DNA of 64,000 nt from Rhytidiadelphus loreus (taxonomy: Eukaryota > Streptophyta > Bryopsida > Hypnales > Hylocomiaceae). Below the pieces are notes generated by a model. The model did not search any database and had not been told where the DNA came from. It saw nothing but the letters and a program-made list of their open reading frames with translations. Each line of letters starts with the position of its first letter. The first letter of the stretch is position 1. Positions 25,801 to 39,172 of this stretch are shown piece by piece. Both the position numbers and the translations under genes were made by a program. Location of the stretch: the NCBI GenBank assembly GCA_947034895.1, contig OX344763.1, positions 39,555,025-39,619,024 of the forward strand, given 5' to 3'.

Positions 25801-28800
25801 TTAGGCCTTGAGATTTAAGGGCTAATCACAATCCTTGCAAATCTACATTCACCTACCAAGTATGCACCTCTAGAAGACAACCTTGTCATGTTGTATATGA
25901 TTAAGTCCCATCAAACACAATAATCAATTATTTTATCCATTGTGAATTGTTTTTCCCTGACTTTTGAAAGCTTGCTACTTCAGTACTGCCAAGAAAATGT
26001 CTAAAACTAGAAACCTAATTTTGTGGCACTTTAAATTGTGAATATAAGTGTTTCAATGTCTTTCATGTGGTCATGTTGTGAAATTATGTTCCATTAGATT
26101 AGCAAATTATAGTGAAAGACGTAGCAAGTAGAATTTGAATTTTTTTGTTGTATGGAGATTATGTTATAAACTTCAAAAGCAATAAATAAATTATGTTGTA
26201 GGCTCCTATAATTGGACATAGACTTGTAGGAAACAACACATAGACTTGAAGCAAAAGAAGTGATCCTTCAATAGCAACACCCTTGAATAAGCACTTGAAT
26301 CACCTATTCAAGTTCTAAATTAGATACTAGCAATTTCACATGTAGATTTGGTCTACCATTATGCAAAAAATAAGAGTTAATTTAATTTAGGTCCCTAGTG
26401 CCACTACACAAATAATGAAATTTAGTATTTGCAATACTAATTGCAAATTGTAGCTCTAAATGGCAACAACATTGGCAATATTATCAATACTAAATGGCAA
26501 CTAAATTTCTACTAGAAGAACTAAATTAGAACCAAGACGGTTCACCCTAAATTAAATTACACTAGAAGATATATTAAGTATTGACAAGTTTTTTTTGATG
26601 TGGCAAAGTTCTATTTTTTCAATAATTTAAGCATTTATTTTATTTTTATTTGACCTCCAATAATTTCTATGGTAAATTATGAGAAAAAATTCTAGTGGTC
26701 ATTTTTTAGTTATTTCTATGTGCCACATGGGATGTTCATGGTGGTTTCTTAGTTGATCCTCAGTAACAGTTGAATTGTAGCATATATGACACTTTGACTT
26801 TAAACTGCAATAGTTGTTTTTCTTCTCGTGAAAGTGGGATGAACCCATTTTAATTAAGGTCATTCTTTTTACATTGAATGATTGAGATACAACTTCTCTG
26901 CAACAACTTAGTACACCTTCAACAACAACTAAAACAACTCAAAAGCATGAATAAAATTATAGTTGCAACATTGTTGAAAACATGTTCCATCTAAATGAAC
27001 ATCCAAAAAATAGTTACAATGATCAATGAACTTGTTGCTTATATGTAGAACTAGACACAAGTTTACAAATGTCTACTTGGATTCCTATAACATTTTAAAC
27101 TACCACACAAAGGCAAAAATTCCTTCAAACTTTTGTAATGCTTACTCTCGGACTTACTACTAGTTTGTGCCTTTCAACACATTCATACATTATAAACCAA
27201 TTAAAATCCATTTAATCATCTAATGCACAAACTACTAGTACCAAGTGATTCATAAGTTTTCAACAATACAAACTATAGGATTCTAAACAAGAATGGTGCC
27301 ATGGAAGAAGGAGAATGCAAGCTATAACAATAGAAGAGAACAAATACAATCTTGTGATAATAAGAAGCAAAGAACAACTATGGTAAGGAATCACATCATG
27401 CTAGGAGGGAGAATAACAAATGTATGTTATGAAAACAAGAAGCAGAAGCAATGACTACAAGGAACAAGAACAAGAGTGTAAGGCAATAACAGAAAAAGGC
27501 AATAATTGCAATGATGAGGCGGCTTAGAATTTCTTTGACTTTGAAGAAGAACCTTGAAATTGTGACCATCAATCTTCATATCAAACTTGTAGTTGTCATG
27601 TTACAATATCTGCCATGGCTATTCAATGATTATTATACAACTGCTCCACAACTACAACATTACATTGTACAAAGATGTTAAAATGCTATTGGGCCAATTG
27701 TTTTGAAGTAGAACTATAGTCATTATATAGTTGTAGTTGTTTCATTTTCAATTGATGATTGACACAATGGAATCCACCTCAGACTCCAAAGTCCACATCA
27801 ACTTTTGTAATGTGTAGGGGATGAAAAAATATGATGTAAATAGTTTTTGCAAACTTTGTCATTGACTTCTAATTCAATATTTGTTTCTACAACTATTTTG
27901 CAATTCCAACAATATACGCATCAAACTTGGTGCTCATAACCCTGTTTGCAATTGTAGAATAGTTGTATAGGATAAGTAATCATTATTTAGCTAGTGGTAG
28001 CAAACACCATTTTCTCTTAGTGTTTGTATCCAATATGAATACTAATCATCAACTAAATGAGAATTAGAACGAGTTACATAATAGGGTAAACAATACTATA
28101 GATACCATAACACTAAATTTCATTAGTAATACATCTTAATAAGATGGAATGTAGTATTGAGGTGAAATTGAACCAAGCCAACCAAAATACATATTTTCCT
28201 ATTTATTAGTCAAATTATCTATTAGCTGGATTTATGTATGTATGTGTTTGATTATTTATATAGTTCATAAGGCCCAAGCTTCTCTATTTATTGTGCTTTT
28301 GTAGTGAACTTTTGGATTGTCACGATTATCTAGTACTTCATTAGTAACTCATATCATTAGTTTGGCCCAAAATTCTAAATATCACTTAGTATAAGAACCT
28401 TTACACCATATGCTTTTGGTTGTGGCACCTTCTTTTACCTCAAATGTCTATTGAAGGATTTGACTTTGTCTAAAATAACTGCTTAGGGTATTACATTTTG
28501 CTCTCCCTTCAAGTTGCAATTCAATCCTCAAATTCTCTTGATAAATTAATGCTGCTTCATGAGGCCTTTGAGTACTTAGTGCAAATTTGCTTCTACAAAT
28601 TTTGGAATGTGAGAGGGTGATGCACTCAAGTATGGTCTTTGGTGGAGAAAAAAAGCCTCTCAAAGTTTTTGGATACCATTGCACAAATTCCTTCTAAATA
28701 CCTTAACCAAAACTTTGCCTAAATATCTACAAAATTCTAGGCCAATTGTGGTCATTACCACAACACTTTGATAAAAGGAAATACCTCAAACTTATTTTGC

Positions 28801-30429
28801 CTATATAAATCTACATTTGACACTTCATATTATGATTTGCGTATCCTCAAAAGAAATTGGTTGACCACCATTTTAGTTGACCATTGCCATTGAACCTACA
28901 GATAGGGATGAGACAAAGCCATTGCCAAAACCACATAGATGATATGAAGATTTTAGTGATTGCTGAAAAATAAAAGAGAGGATCAATTCAAATATTAGTT
29001 CACTTGTCCTTATAGAATCAAAGGTACTTAGATTTGAGATTTCACACTCTCATCCTTGAAATAGATTTAAGGCAACTTACAACCAAAAATAAATATTTAA
29101 CCTCTAAAGGACCAATGTCTCCTTTGCCTAGACACATGGAAGTCTTTGGTAGGCTCTTATGATTTCAAATTTTGGTATGATTTTTCAAAACATTTTGATA
29201 AGATTGAAGAACATATAAGCATTCAAGGAATATAATTTATAAATGTTAAAAAATATTTGTCCTTTGTAGTAGAAATGCTAGTTTTAAAATTGTTATTTTA
29301 AACTATAGGCATGAAAATTTAGGAATTGATTTGTAAGTTAAATTACTAATAAATTGAAGTTAACATCTTACATTCATTATCACATAATATGTTGTAAAAA
29401 TTTACAATTGATTTGATTGTACATTATGAAATTCCTATATAAAATCAATTAGGTTATTAGTTTGGTTGGATATATTACAATCCTTTGAGATAATTAAGAA
29501 TTTAAAAAATTTAAACGTTAATTAGTGTATTTATCATTGACGCTTTTGATCGATGTGAGAGAATCAATTACTCCGTATGTCACTAGGAGAAGGCACAATG
29601 CAAAAGTCTTATGAACATCGTGTGATTAAAAATGTATCACTTACAAATCAAAGTAGTTCTAAAATAGCCCCTAAAATTTTGGCCTTCAGGAAACACTTAA
29701 GAATATCCTTAGAATATTCTATAAAATTCAAATTTGTAGAATACTTTTAGAATAAATGTATTATTTCATACCCTTGATTAAATACCCATTGCACAAACCT
29801 AGGTTATTTATTTTACACTAAATTATGCCTTATATATACATATATATAGATGAATGAATGAATGGAAATTGGGCTTGTAAGTTAAAATCATGCACTTGTA
29901 TGCCTTTCAACTTTTGAGATTATATTAACAATCTTGTTAAGAGTATCTATAAAAAAGATTTAGACCAATTGGACCTATTTATCATGGTTGCTTGAAGTTG
30001 CCCAAAACTTGAAAAAACTTTGGAGGCATAACTTTTTAATCATGACTTGCATTGGTTTGAAATTTTCCAGGCACAATGAAACACACATTCGGTAAAATTT
30101 TCACAAGAACCCAACAAATATTGCATTGTGAAGGGCCTGCTCATAAGTGAAAAATGCTCGGGGGTGCACTTAGTTCTACTACAATAAACCATGTGCCAAC
30201 AAGTGGTTTCTAATAAACTATAATTTCAACCTAAAATTTTGAGTATTGTTTAATAATGGCTACAGGTTTCTATTGCCATCAAAGTAGGAAAAATGGCTTG
30301 AAATCATGCCTCAAGGCTTTGAGGGTTAGTAGAAAAGATAAAATTGCACTCTTTCTAGTGGATGAGATCTGCAAATTGCTTCCACTGCAAGTGAAAACTG
30401 CTCCTTAGGATGATATACCGCTTTTCTTT

Positions 30430-31705
30430 TTTGGATGTGTGTGTTGTACCCACTCACTTTCCTATGGATAGATGATTTCAATCCATGTCTTGCCGTTTTC
30501 ATCCATGTCCATGGAAGAAAAGAAAAGAAAAGCGTCCGTCGTGACGCCAGCCGCAGTTCCGTTCCGGCCTTTCTGCACTGGCTGCCCCCAACTGAACCAA
30601 AAGGCGATGGAAATTATCAAAAGCCCTTCCTCCTACTGAGTGCGCCCTTTCTCCTCCCCAGATTTGCAATTATCAGATCCTGCAAATGCCGACTTGTGGG
30701 GTCCGAGACCCAACGCATGTCCACTGTGGTACAGTAACCGAATCCTCGCAATCCAGAGATTGACTCCTGCATTTTCTTATTAAGAGGAGATGGCTTTAGA
30801 ATTCCGCAACAGCAGCCAGCGTAGGCCACATGATTGGGAGAAGTGGAGTGGAGAAGCCTACGTTACATTATATGAGCGAGCGAGCGAGCGAGCTAGGTAG
30901 CTACTTAGCTAGCTAGGACCTGCCTGCCTGTCTGCCTGCCTGCGGAGCACCACGATGGAGTGAGGATTGCGCAGGCTGTGCGTGTGTGTGTGTAAGGAGA
31001 GGAATTTTTTGAAAGTGCTGGCTGGCTGGCCTGCCTGCCTGGGAATTGAAAAAGGCGATCGAGCGCGGAGCGAGGGGACTCGGCTTGGGCGGCTTCAAGT
31101 TCCATGAACTGCGTCCCTAGCTAGCTCGATCGCATGCCCTGACTCCTCCAATTGTTTGTTTTCCGTGTGATCGAGACTAGACTAGACTAGACCGCAGATC
31201 CCCGCGGGAAGCCCCTTTTTAACTTCGTAGTTTATGTCAAATGATTTACGAGTCCCGGGGTTGGCATGCTGCCTGTCGTTGGCTGGGCCCCTGGGAAGAG
31301 CTAGCTTCTGTCTACTACATCATGATTGCTCGTTTTGGCCGCTTGTGCCCCCCCCTCGTCTCCTCCTCCTCCCACTAGTACTATTTTTAACATGAATTCC
31401 TCACTGGGATCCATTCATTGTTGACGGATCTGACACTAGGAGAATGTGCCGAGGCAATTGGGCGCTCGACCCTGGGTCCAGGCACCACCCTGGCGCCTGC
31501 TTGTCATGTGACCGATTTCACACCGGAACTGCGGAACACCGGAACTGGGAAGGGAAGGGGAAGGCCAAAGGGTGTACAGTTCCCCAGTTCGGGCTCCACT
31601 GAACTTCGGGAAGGGCATCCGTCGCTTGGGGGAGGAGATAGAAAATGGGTTTTGTTGGTGATTGTCAACGGAGGGACCTGCATCTTCAAGCTGACTGGGG
31701 AGTGA
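30430..31705. other. GC-rich island without a convincing gene
   Basis: About 1.3 kb of GC-rich DNA holds simple repeats: GAGC units near 30874-30893, CTGCCTGC units near 30919-30942 and CTGG/CCTG units near 31018-31042. Frames such as 31418-31705 (+) and 30617-30829 (-) are open but have no recognisable domain or coding signature. It may be regulatory DNA or a decayed gene; the boundaries are abrupt. Confidence 0.45.
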
Positions 31706-32335
31706 ACCTCCCTGGATTACCCAAACTAGAAATTATGGAAGTTTAACTCCGAAATTGACAATTTAGTAAAAATCATCATAAAGTACTATTTGGAAGAATA
31801 TTTTGGATTGGAGATGCAAATAGAAGTTGTAGAGTTTTAGTTTTAGATTCTATCCATACGGTTAGATTCACCAATGCTATCACTAATATTTTTCTATAAA
31901 TTTTGAAAGGGAAAATTCAAAATTCCTTCTAAACTCAATTACAAGAAAAATATATTATCATTTTTGAGGTAAATTTTGTTGAAAAGGATTTGAAATGAGG
32001 TTCTCTTGACATGGGAATTTTTTGTAATTTTTGTAACCTTTGAGTCTATGACCTTATTTTTGCAATTCCAAGTTTGAACTAGAGTCAATGCAAGTCAACC
32101 ACTTCACATACTTCCACATTTGTAATTTTAGAAAAAAAAATGTGCTCTAGTAACACCAAATCCAACCCTTGGATAGGACCAAAATTTCATGAAGTATCTC
32201 TAAAAATTAGAATGACTTTCATCCAAGCTATAATGAAAAAGAAGTCTAATTTGAATCTATACATCGTAATTGGACGTCGGAGCGCTCCAAGGTTAAACTA
32301 AGGTGGATACCTCCAAATGCACCACTAACCCTAAA

Positions 32336-32525
32336 CCACCATCTTCACTATGTGTACATCTCTAAAATCAATTATGTACATATCTGGAATAAACTGTACT
32401 GCCATCTCCACTCCACGTACATCTCCAAAATTAATTGTGTACCTATGTGGTAGAAATTGTACCACCATCTTCACTCTGTGTACATGTCCAAAATCAATTA
32501 TGTACCTATGCGGAAGAAATTGTTT
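32336..32525. repeat. 63-bp minisatellite, three units
   Basis: The block ATCTTCAC or ATCTCCAC starts at 32341, 32404 and 32467, giving a strict 63-bp period. Each unit contains GTACATNTCNAAAATNAATT and a GTAC(A/C)TATNTGG motif. The related copy at 22785-22870 has only one unit, so the array expanded in this copy. Because 63 is a multiple of three, a short open frame runs across it on both strands. Confidence 0.85.
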
Positions 32526-32799
32526 TAGAACCAAAACTTTGTTCCTTCATAACTTTTGCATATGGTATTCATATATCACGTTCTTTAGTGTGTTAGAATC
32601 TCCTTTCAAGGGCCAACAATATATATATAAATTGACCAATTTAATAATAGCAACTAGGCACAAAAGGAAAAGGTGGTGGTTTTGGGATATGCACCTTTCT
32701 TGGAATGGGGAGTTACAAGTTCATTGTAGGTACTTCAACAATAGTTTACTCTAGTTAGAAATGTCAATTATCATAGCATTCTTAATTGGTGAAGGATAT

Positions 32800-33310
32800 T
32801 GAGGCTAAAAAGTAATAAGTTGATGGATGGCTTCCATTGTAGAAACAAAGAATGCTCCTATTGGTCCAATAATTGGAGCAATTTTGGTACCTACCTTGGT
32901 CATAGGAGGTGCATCCTTTAAGGATTAACCTTGGAAGGATGGGTTGGTCACCATGAAAATCATCCATTTGGGTATCGTGTGAATCATTTACTTAACAAAA
33001 AACCAAGAGCACTTATTGGAGGTCAAACTACTATGTAAAACCTCCCTTTTCAATACAAAATTTTTGGATGAACATCTACACTTATGTCCTGCATAGAAGG
33101 ATTTTCTATCATCCATTGGACATTTAATGTCCACAGTGTCTTTCTAAAGTTAACCTTATTATTAGGACATTGTGGTCCTAAAAAGTTTGATGCATGACTT
33201 CATTGTTAACTATAGAAACAAAGAATGCACCTATTGGTCCAATAATCGGAGTATTTAGGGGACTATGTTGATCATGGGGGGCCATGTCTTTCCAATGTTA
33301 ACCATATATG
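32800..33310. repeat. two direct copies of the 3.0-kb MITE family, inverted relative to that copy
   Basis: GTAGAAACAAAGAATGCTCC followed by TATTGGTCCAATAATTGGAG (from about 32839) recurs as AGAAACAAAGAATGCACC plus TATTGGTCCAATAATCGGAG from about 33216. Both are reverse-complement relatives of the interior of 3010-3165. They end in TTAACC-type sequences near 32930 and 33297. Confidence 0.6.
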
Positions 33311-36300
33311 TTTTTGAAATTACCACAAATTGCTCATGTGGCCATCAAGTGCAAAATGAAGGCACTTGTTTATGCTATTTCTAAGTAATTTTTATTAATT
33401 TTATCCATTTGGATTATATGATTTACTATAATAAAGTTTACTAACAGTTTTACCCATTTGAATTATATGGTTTAATATAATAAGGTTTACTAATTTTATC
33501 CATTTGGGTCAAAATGAAATTGCACAAGAATTTTTCTTGCAATGAGTCCACATTTATGTAATCTGAAACATGCTATATAAGAAAACAAAGTTTTTTTTGA
33601 CGTCTAAAAAACACGATGTGGCGTTCATTTTGATGTAGAAGGGATAGCGTAGATGTCACCTAAAATTCATTATAATGGATGGGCAAAAAACATCTTGAAA
33701 TCTCAAAAAACATAGTTGATTTGGCCTTGTTTTTTTATTGACATCATAGAAAACATGGTCTTCCGAGCTCTTCAAAATGTGACATGTGGATGCTACACTA
33801 GCGCCACGTATGCGATGAAAGCCATATAGGATTTTTTTCATCCAACCCATTTGTGCGGACATCTGTGACATGGCACCTGACATGGCACTTGACGTAGTGG
33901 TAGGAAAAGTTATGTGGTAACCAACAATGATGATGTGGCATGTCTAGTCAACACACTTTTCTATCATTTGAAATTTTTATGCTATTTTTTGAGACATCAC
34001 ATTAGACGTTTCTTAAAACATAAATTGGTGTATATTCTACCCATTAGGCAAGATCAACAAAAAAGAATTATTTAAAATAAATTAAAATGAACAAAAAAAA
34101 TTATTGAATTCACCAAGAATTAAAGAAAACTTACCATCTGCCATCAAGAGAATTTTTAATGGCAAAATGAAGGAATTCATTCATTAAAAGTTAGTTAGAA
34201 TGAAAGGTAGAGAGGTCCTATTTATATTCATTCTCTATCCATGGTGAGACAAAAGATATAGGATAACTAGAATATGGAAACTTGACCATTGTACATCTTG
34301 AAATTATTTCAAACGTCTAGATGTTGTTTCAAATATGGAAATGTTGTTTTAGACAGTTGGATCATGTTGTCTTAGACATTGAATATTGAACACAATTCTT
34401 GCTTTACATATCCTATATGGGCTGTCAATCTTCCTGCCACCCTACTTATATAAAGAGATTATTTTTTCATCTATGGTGCATATACATACATTGTCTTTCT
34501 TTGCAAAGCATGCCATGTGGCTACCCTTCTCCTAAAATTTCCACATTTGGTCAATATTTTATCATAGATCTTAGTAATTTTTATTAAATTATCCATAGGT
34601 CAAAATGGGTGTACTTGCTGACGTGGCAGTCTATGTTTTTTAGGATGTCTCCAAAAACATCAGCATGTCTTTGGTCATGTCAAATAAAACGTGAGCATCA
34701 ATGATAACATCAAATTGGATTTACAGTAACGTGCCAATGTTTTCTACAACACCCACAAAAATCTAGCTTCTTGGGTTAGATGTCCTTTGAAAGCTTCATG
34801 TTTTATCAAACATCACACGTTTGCAGTAAAACATAGCAAAAAACGTGGATTTTTTTATAGCAATGGTTAACTCAATTTTTTTAATAAATTAATTTTAAAA
34901 ACTCAATTTTATTGGTCTCCATCTCATCCCAAAATACATATTTTGGGGTTTGAAACATTTTCAATTTGTTATTAATAGGAAACTAGAATAAAAGTGAATT
35001 ATGATACTTGTACTTTCTAAGTGCTTTTTGTTTTCGTGTCATGAAAGGCAAAAAGATCAACTGTTGGATACTATTCAAAACAACAAAAGACTAAGAGCCA
35101 CCATTGTTGCTACCACATTTTAAGATATTAAATGTTTGGCTAGCTTTAGAAGCTTTGCTTGGCTAGCGCTCAATACATGATGACATAAAGGCAAAACATG
35201 GGAAGGACCATTCTATTATAGCATAGACTTTTATGTCAATGGTTTAGATTCTATAAATTCAATCATAATCTTGTACAAAATAAAAAAAACTATGGACATT
35301 TGATAAGATAATGATAGGAAATTCACAAATAATACTTAAAACTTGGGCATTGAAAATTCAAGATATTTACGCTACACAATCACAACTCCATATAAAAAAT
35401 CTCATCTTTCAATTAGATAATTTCCAATGCATCTACACATATCACCATGTACATGATATATTTGAATTCCACAAATAAAAGTCATTAGAAAGAATATGAA
35501 GAATCATTGGAAATTTTGCTTGCAGTGGTGTAGTCTTCCAAATTATACATTACATGGTATTCTTTTTTTAAATTTGCAATCAATGGCATTTAACAACATC
35601 AAACTTACAACATCAAAATCTATTTTTTAAGAGAAGACAATGATGACAAGAAATTTTGAGGCTTATCTTATTGCTACTTTCTATTAGCCTATGTGATTGA
35701 AAGTTAAATAATCATCCAACTATAGACCAACTTAGAACTTTGATTAGGCTAAACTTTTTAAGCTACTTTTAGTAAAAAAAACATTTAGTTTAACTATTAC
35801 CAATTTATTTTAGTGCTTTACATGTTTTTTATATAGGTTCCATCCAACTATATTATGACAAATGGCACACTTCAAAATTAAAATATTCTTTATCAAAAGC
35901 TACTAATTGTGCATGGTACATACACCTATATGTACACAATAAAATATATGTAAAGAATTGAAGCCTTATTGCCTTCCCTAAGGACAACTTTTCTTCAATA
36001 CCAATGTTAATTTATACTTAAAAAATAGCCATAAAAACCAATGAAGCTCTAAAAACAAGTACAACCTCTTCATCATTGTATTTCTTGAGATCAAAAATAT
36101 TTTTTAATGAACAATGAATGATTTATATTATGCTGCATAAAACAGTCATAAACCCTACTAAAAACAAGCACAACCTCTTTATCATTCTATTTCTTGGAAT
36201 CAAGTATATATTTTAATCCCTAAAGTTTGAAGGTCTTTTTTTCCCTCAAAAATCATTTTAAATCTAGCATTTTCAATGCAAACAACATAAAATTTAAACA

Positions 36301-37119
36301 TTTTTTTTGCATATCCAACTGTAGGATCTTGCACTAGACTAGTACAAATAGGTGTGGAAAGATTTTCAAAAGCTTTGATCACATTGATAACAAGGTGTAA
36401 GCATTTAAAGTAAAGAAAATAAGGTTCTTTGTTCCTAGCTTGACTAGATTATAAGGCTTTGAATCCCTGTAACTTAAATTTTTTGGTATTATAGATTGTG
36501 AATTTAAATTTTTTTATGTTGAAAAATTAAGTTGAGAGTTTAGTGATGAGTTTGGAAAAAAAACTAACAAAAAACACATGATTTTCATTCTCTAAAAAAT
36601 TGTTGAGTTGAAGTAGGTAGAAGATAAAAGGAAAAACTAAATAGTTAATAGCTTTAAGATACAATTGAAACAAATTAATCCCAACATGAGATTGTTTTAG
36701 AAAGTAAACTAAACCATTTGAAACTTGTTTTGGAAAAAATTACTGAAATTGAGTTCATAAACAAATCTAATGCATTTTATTCTCAAGAATTTGCTATGAT
36801 TGCCTACAAAACAAGATGGTACATGAATTTCACATCACTAATCTAAATGGCATGAATCAAGTCTTTCCAAGTAGAAAAACTATAACCTACAAGAAATAAT
36901 TTAAAAATAAATTATTCATGTTTTTGTGGATTTTTTTAATGATATTCACATTTACTTGTTTTGGACTTATCATGGCATAACTTTTGCTCATAGGTATCGA
37001 TTGAAATAAAAATCATATTCCTAAAAAGCTAATTAGTTTTTCTATTTTAGAAATAAAATTCAATACATCTTGCCAAAAATTAAATTTATAGGTATCTACT
37101 TGTAGATTACCTATTTAGA

Positions 37120-37823
37120 GGGTGATTGCAAGAAAGCCCAAATGATTTTGGTCAAAAATTGTGTTTTTTTCGCCCAGTACTAGGAGTACTACAAAATGGA
37201 GCAATCTTAGCCGTTGATCTGAAAAATCAACGGCCAATATTACTTTTGAGTACTTTATAATACTAAAATAATACTACTTAAAAAAATGACAGTTTGTCAC
37301 AGAAAGTAGATAAAATTAAGTATAAATTAATAAGAATTAAAAAATCATGAATAAAAAAAAACTAAAAATTGGCCATTTATAAAGACTTGATAGTGATTAC
37401 ATTTTACCCAAAACTAGAAGTTGAAACCATCATGAAAGTTCGGAATGCTATGCACAAAGGACCCCTATTTGCATGCATGATGAAGACAAAGAATTGTGTT
37501 TTTTTGAATTCCCTTTGGAGGGCATATGCCCATCTAGTGTGGAAATAGGCCACAAAAAATCAAGTGAACATCATGTTTTTTGGATACTTCATAGTACTAA
37601 AAAACCCTAAACCGCAAAGTGTGACAAATTAGCTAAATTGATATTTAATTATAATTTTTTTTTTAAATTTAAAAAAGAATAACAAATCTCATGTTTTCTG
37701 AGTTAGCAATCTTCCATAAAAATTTCAAATCCATTGGCTTCAATTTCCAAAAGTTATGGCAAAAACCAACTCCGTCACTTCAATTGTGACGCTTCATAGG
37801 ACCAATCTTTCTTGCAATCACCC
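37120..37823. mobile_element. 704-bp MITE with 17-bp perfect terminal repeats and TAGA duplication
   Basis: GGGTGATTGCAAGAAAG begins at 37120, and its exact reverse complement CTTTCTTGCAATCACCC ends at 37823. The bases flanking both sides are TAGA (37116-37119 and 37824-37827), a plausible 4-bp target-site duplication. The inside is AT-rich and non-coding. It includes a GCCGTTGAT/ATCAACGGC hairpin (about 37209-37234) and the TGACAGTTTGTCA palindrome at 37287-37299. The superfamily is not assigned. Confidence 0.75.
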
Positions 37824-39132
37824 TAGAACAGATTCTTAACTTTTTTTGTGCTAATTGGAGAGTGTTCTTAGATCATTTTGGTAACTTTCTTTGCAACTTT
37901 GTGTCCAATTGGTGATTTTGGTGTTCTATTATTAATAGAGAGTGTTTTTTTCATGTTCTTTTGAAGCAAATCTAGTCAGATGAGGTGGTAGTCTTGCCAA
38001 GTGGCTAGGTGAGGTGGCCAAGTTGGTATGTAATTTGGGTAAAGGCAATTGGATGAATTTTTGGAGATGTATATGTGGTTGAATTTGCGGTTCCAATTAG
38101 ATGGTTTGCAGGTAGTTAGGTTGTCATCTCCAAGTTGGTAACTGTCAATTTAGAATTCTTTTACGCTTGGTTTGTTTCCATTTTTATTTACCCATTGTTG
38201 ATTAAAATTCGAGTGTGAGTCCCAACTAGTCAAGCTATTCTTTTGTTGTTATGTTTTTGTATATCTCCAAGTTTAGAATTGTGTCTATGTAAGAGCTAAT
38301 TGGATGTGTAAGTGATGTGTGTAATGGTTTGATGGAGATGGTTGTGTTCAACTCGGAGAGAATGTGTTGGAAGTTGGAAGTTGGAAGTTGGAAGTTTATA
38401 AGTTAATGGGGGAGAATATGAAGTTCTTGATGTGTGCAGCACTATATTTCATATTTGAGTAATCAAAATGTAGAGTTTAGGTGTTTAATCATGATGAAGT
38501 TTAAATTGTAGTCCAAGTTGGTTGTGATGAATGAGGAGTTCGGAGTGATGATGAAAGTAACAACGTAGTAAATTTAAGTGTTCAGTTGAAAGATATCAAG
38601 AGAAAGACATATTGAGGAATCAATGTTTAAATTTGTAAATGGTGATTTAATCACCAATTCAATAATATGATACAAATTTAAACCAAGTTGGTTGTCAAGT
38701 GTATTTATGATTCAAGTTGTATGTGTGTTTAATTGAATTAAATTGAGAATATGCTTGAATTATGTGCATGATACCAAATTGGAAGTTCGGATAATGAAAT
38801 ATGTGTTAAGTCAATTGGGTCAAGTATAAGACCAAATTAGATTTTTGTGAGTGTTGTTGTAGTTTGGCTATGAAATTTCAAGTTGGATTATTGAATTTAA
38901 ATCAAGATATTTCAATTTTAAAGATTGAACCTATTAGCATAGATTCCCTACTTCACCGTCTCCCTTGGATCAAACTTATTATACTAAATGGATAATTTTC
39001 CAATAGGTCATTATTATCCTTCAACACTGCCGGGGGAGGCTCTTGAGACTTTAGAGGTTAATGGACATGTGACAATTTATAGTATATGTCATTACAAACA
39101 AGGAGCCCATAATTATATAACAAGGACCTTAA

Positions 39133-39172
39133 AACACTAAACCTAACCCTAAATCTGAACCCTAAAACCCTA
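39133..39172. repeat. degenerate telomere-like repeat
   Basis: A stretch of variants of the plant telomere unit (CTAAACC, TAACCCTAAA, AACCCTAAAACCCTAA) marks the left edge of a less AT-rich, gene-like zone. It may be a promoter-type telobox region or an old interstitial telomeric tract. Confidence 0.55.

Larger units (their letters stand above)
14300..30400. other. long AT-rich gene-poor tract
   Basis: No complete gene is recognisable over 16 kb. The sequence is dominated by A/T runs and degenerate repeats. A moderately GC-richer patch at about 16.3-18.4 kb holds short gene-like frames. Listed separately are a possible gene fragment, a lone Harbinger-like end, dispersed repeats, a Harbinger-like element and a strong palindrome. 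Between about 26.0 and 30.4 kb I see only AT-rich sequence with CAACTACAAC-type low-complexity runs. Confidence 0.6.

Noticed and set aside
31418..31705. 95-codon plus-strand frame in the 31-kb GC-rich island
   Set aside because: It has a non-ATG-favoured start and opposite-strand frames are equally open; the sequence is Gly/Thr/Pro-rich without a recognisable domain.
32350..32754. 134-codon plus-strand frame
   Set aside because: It stays open because the 63-bp minisatellite period is a multiple of three; the translation is just the repeated unit.
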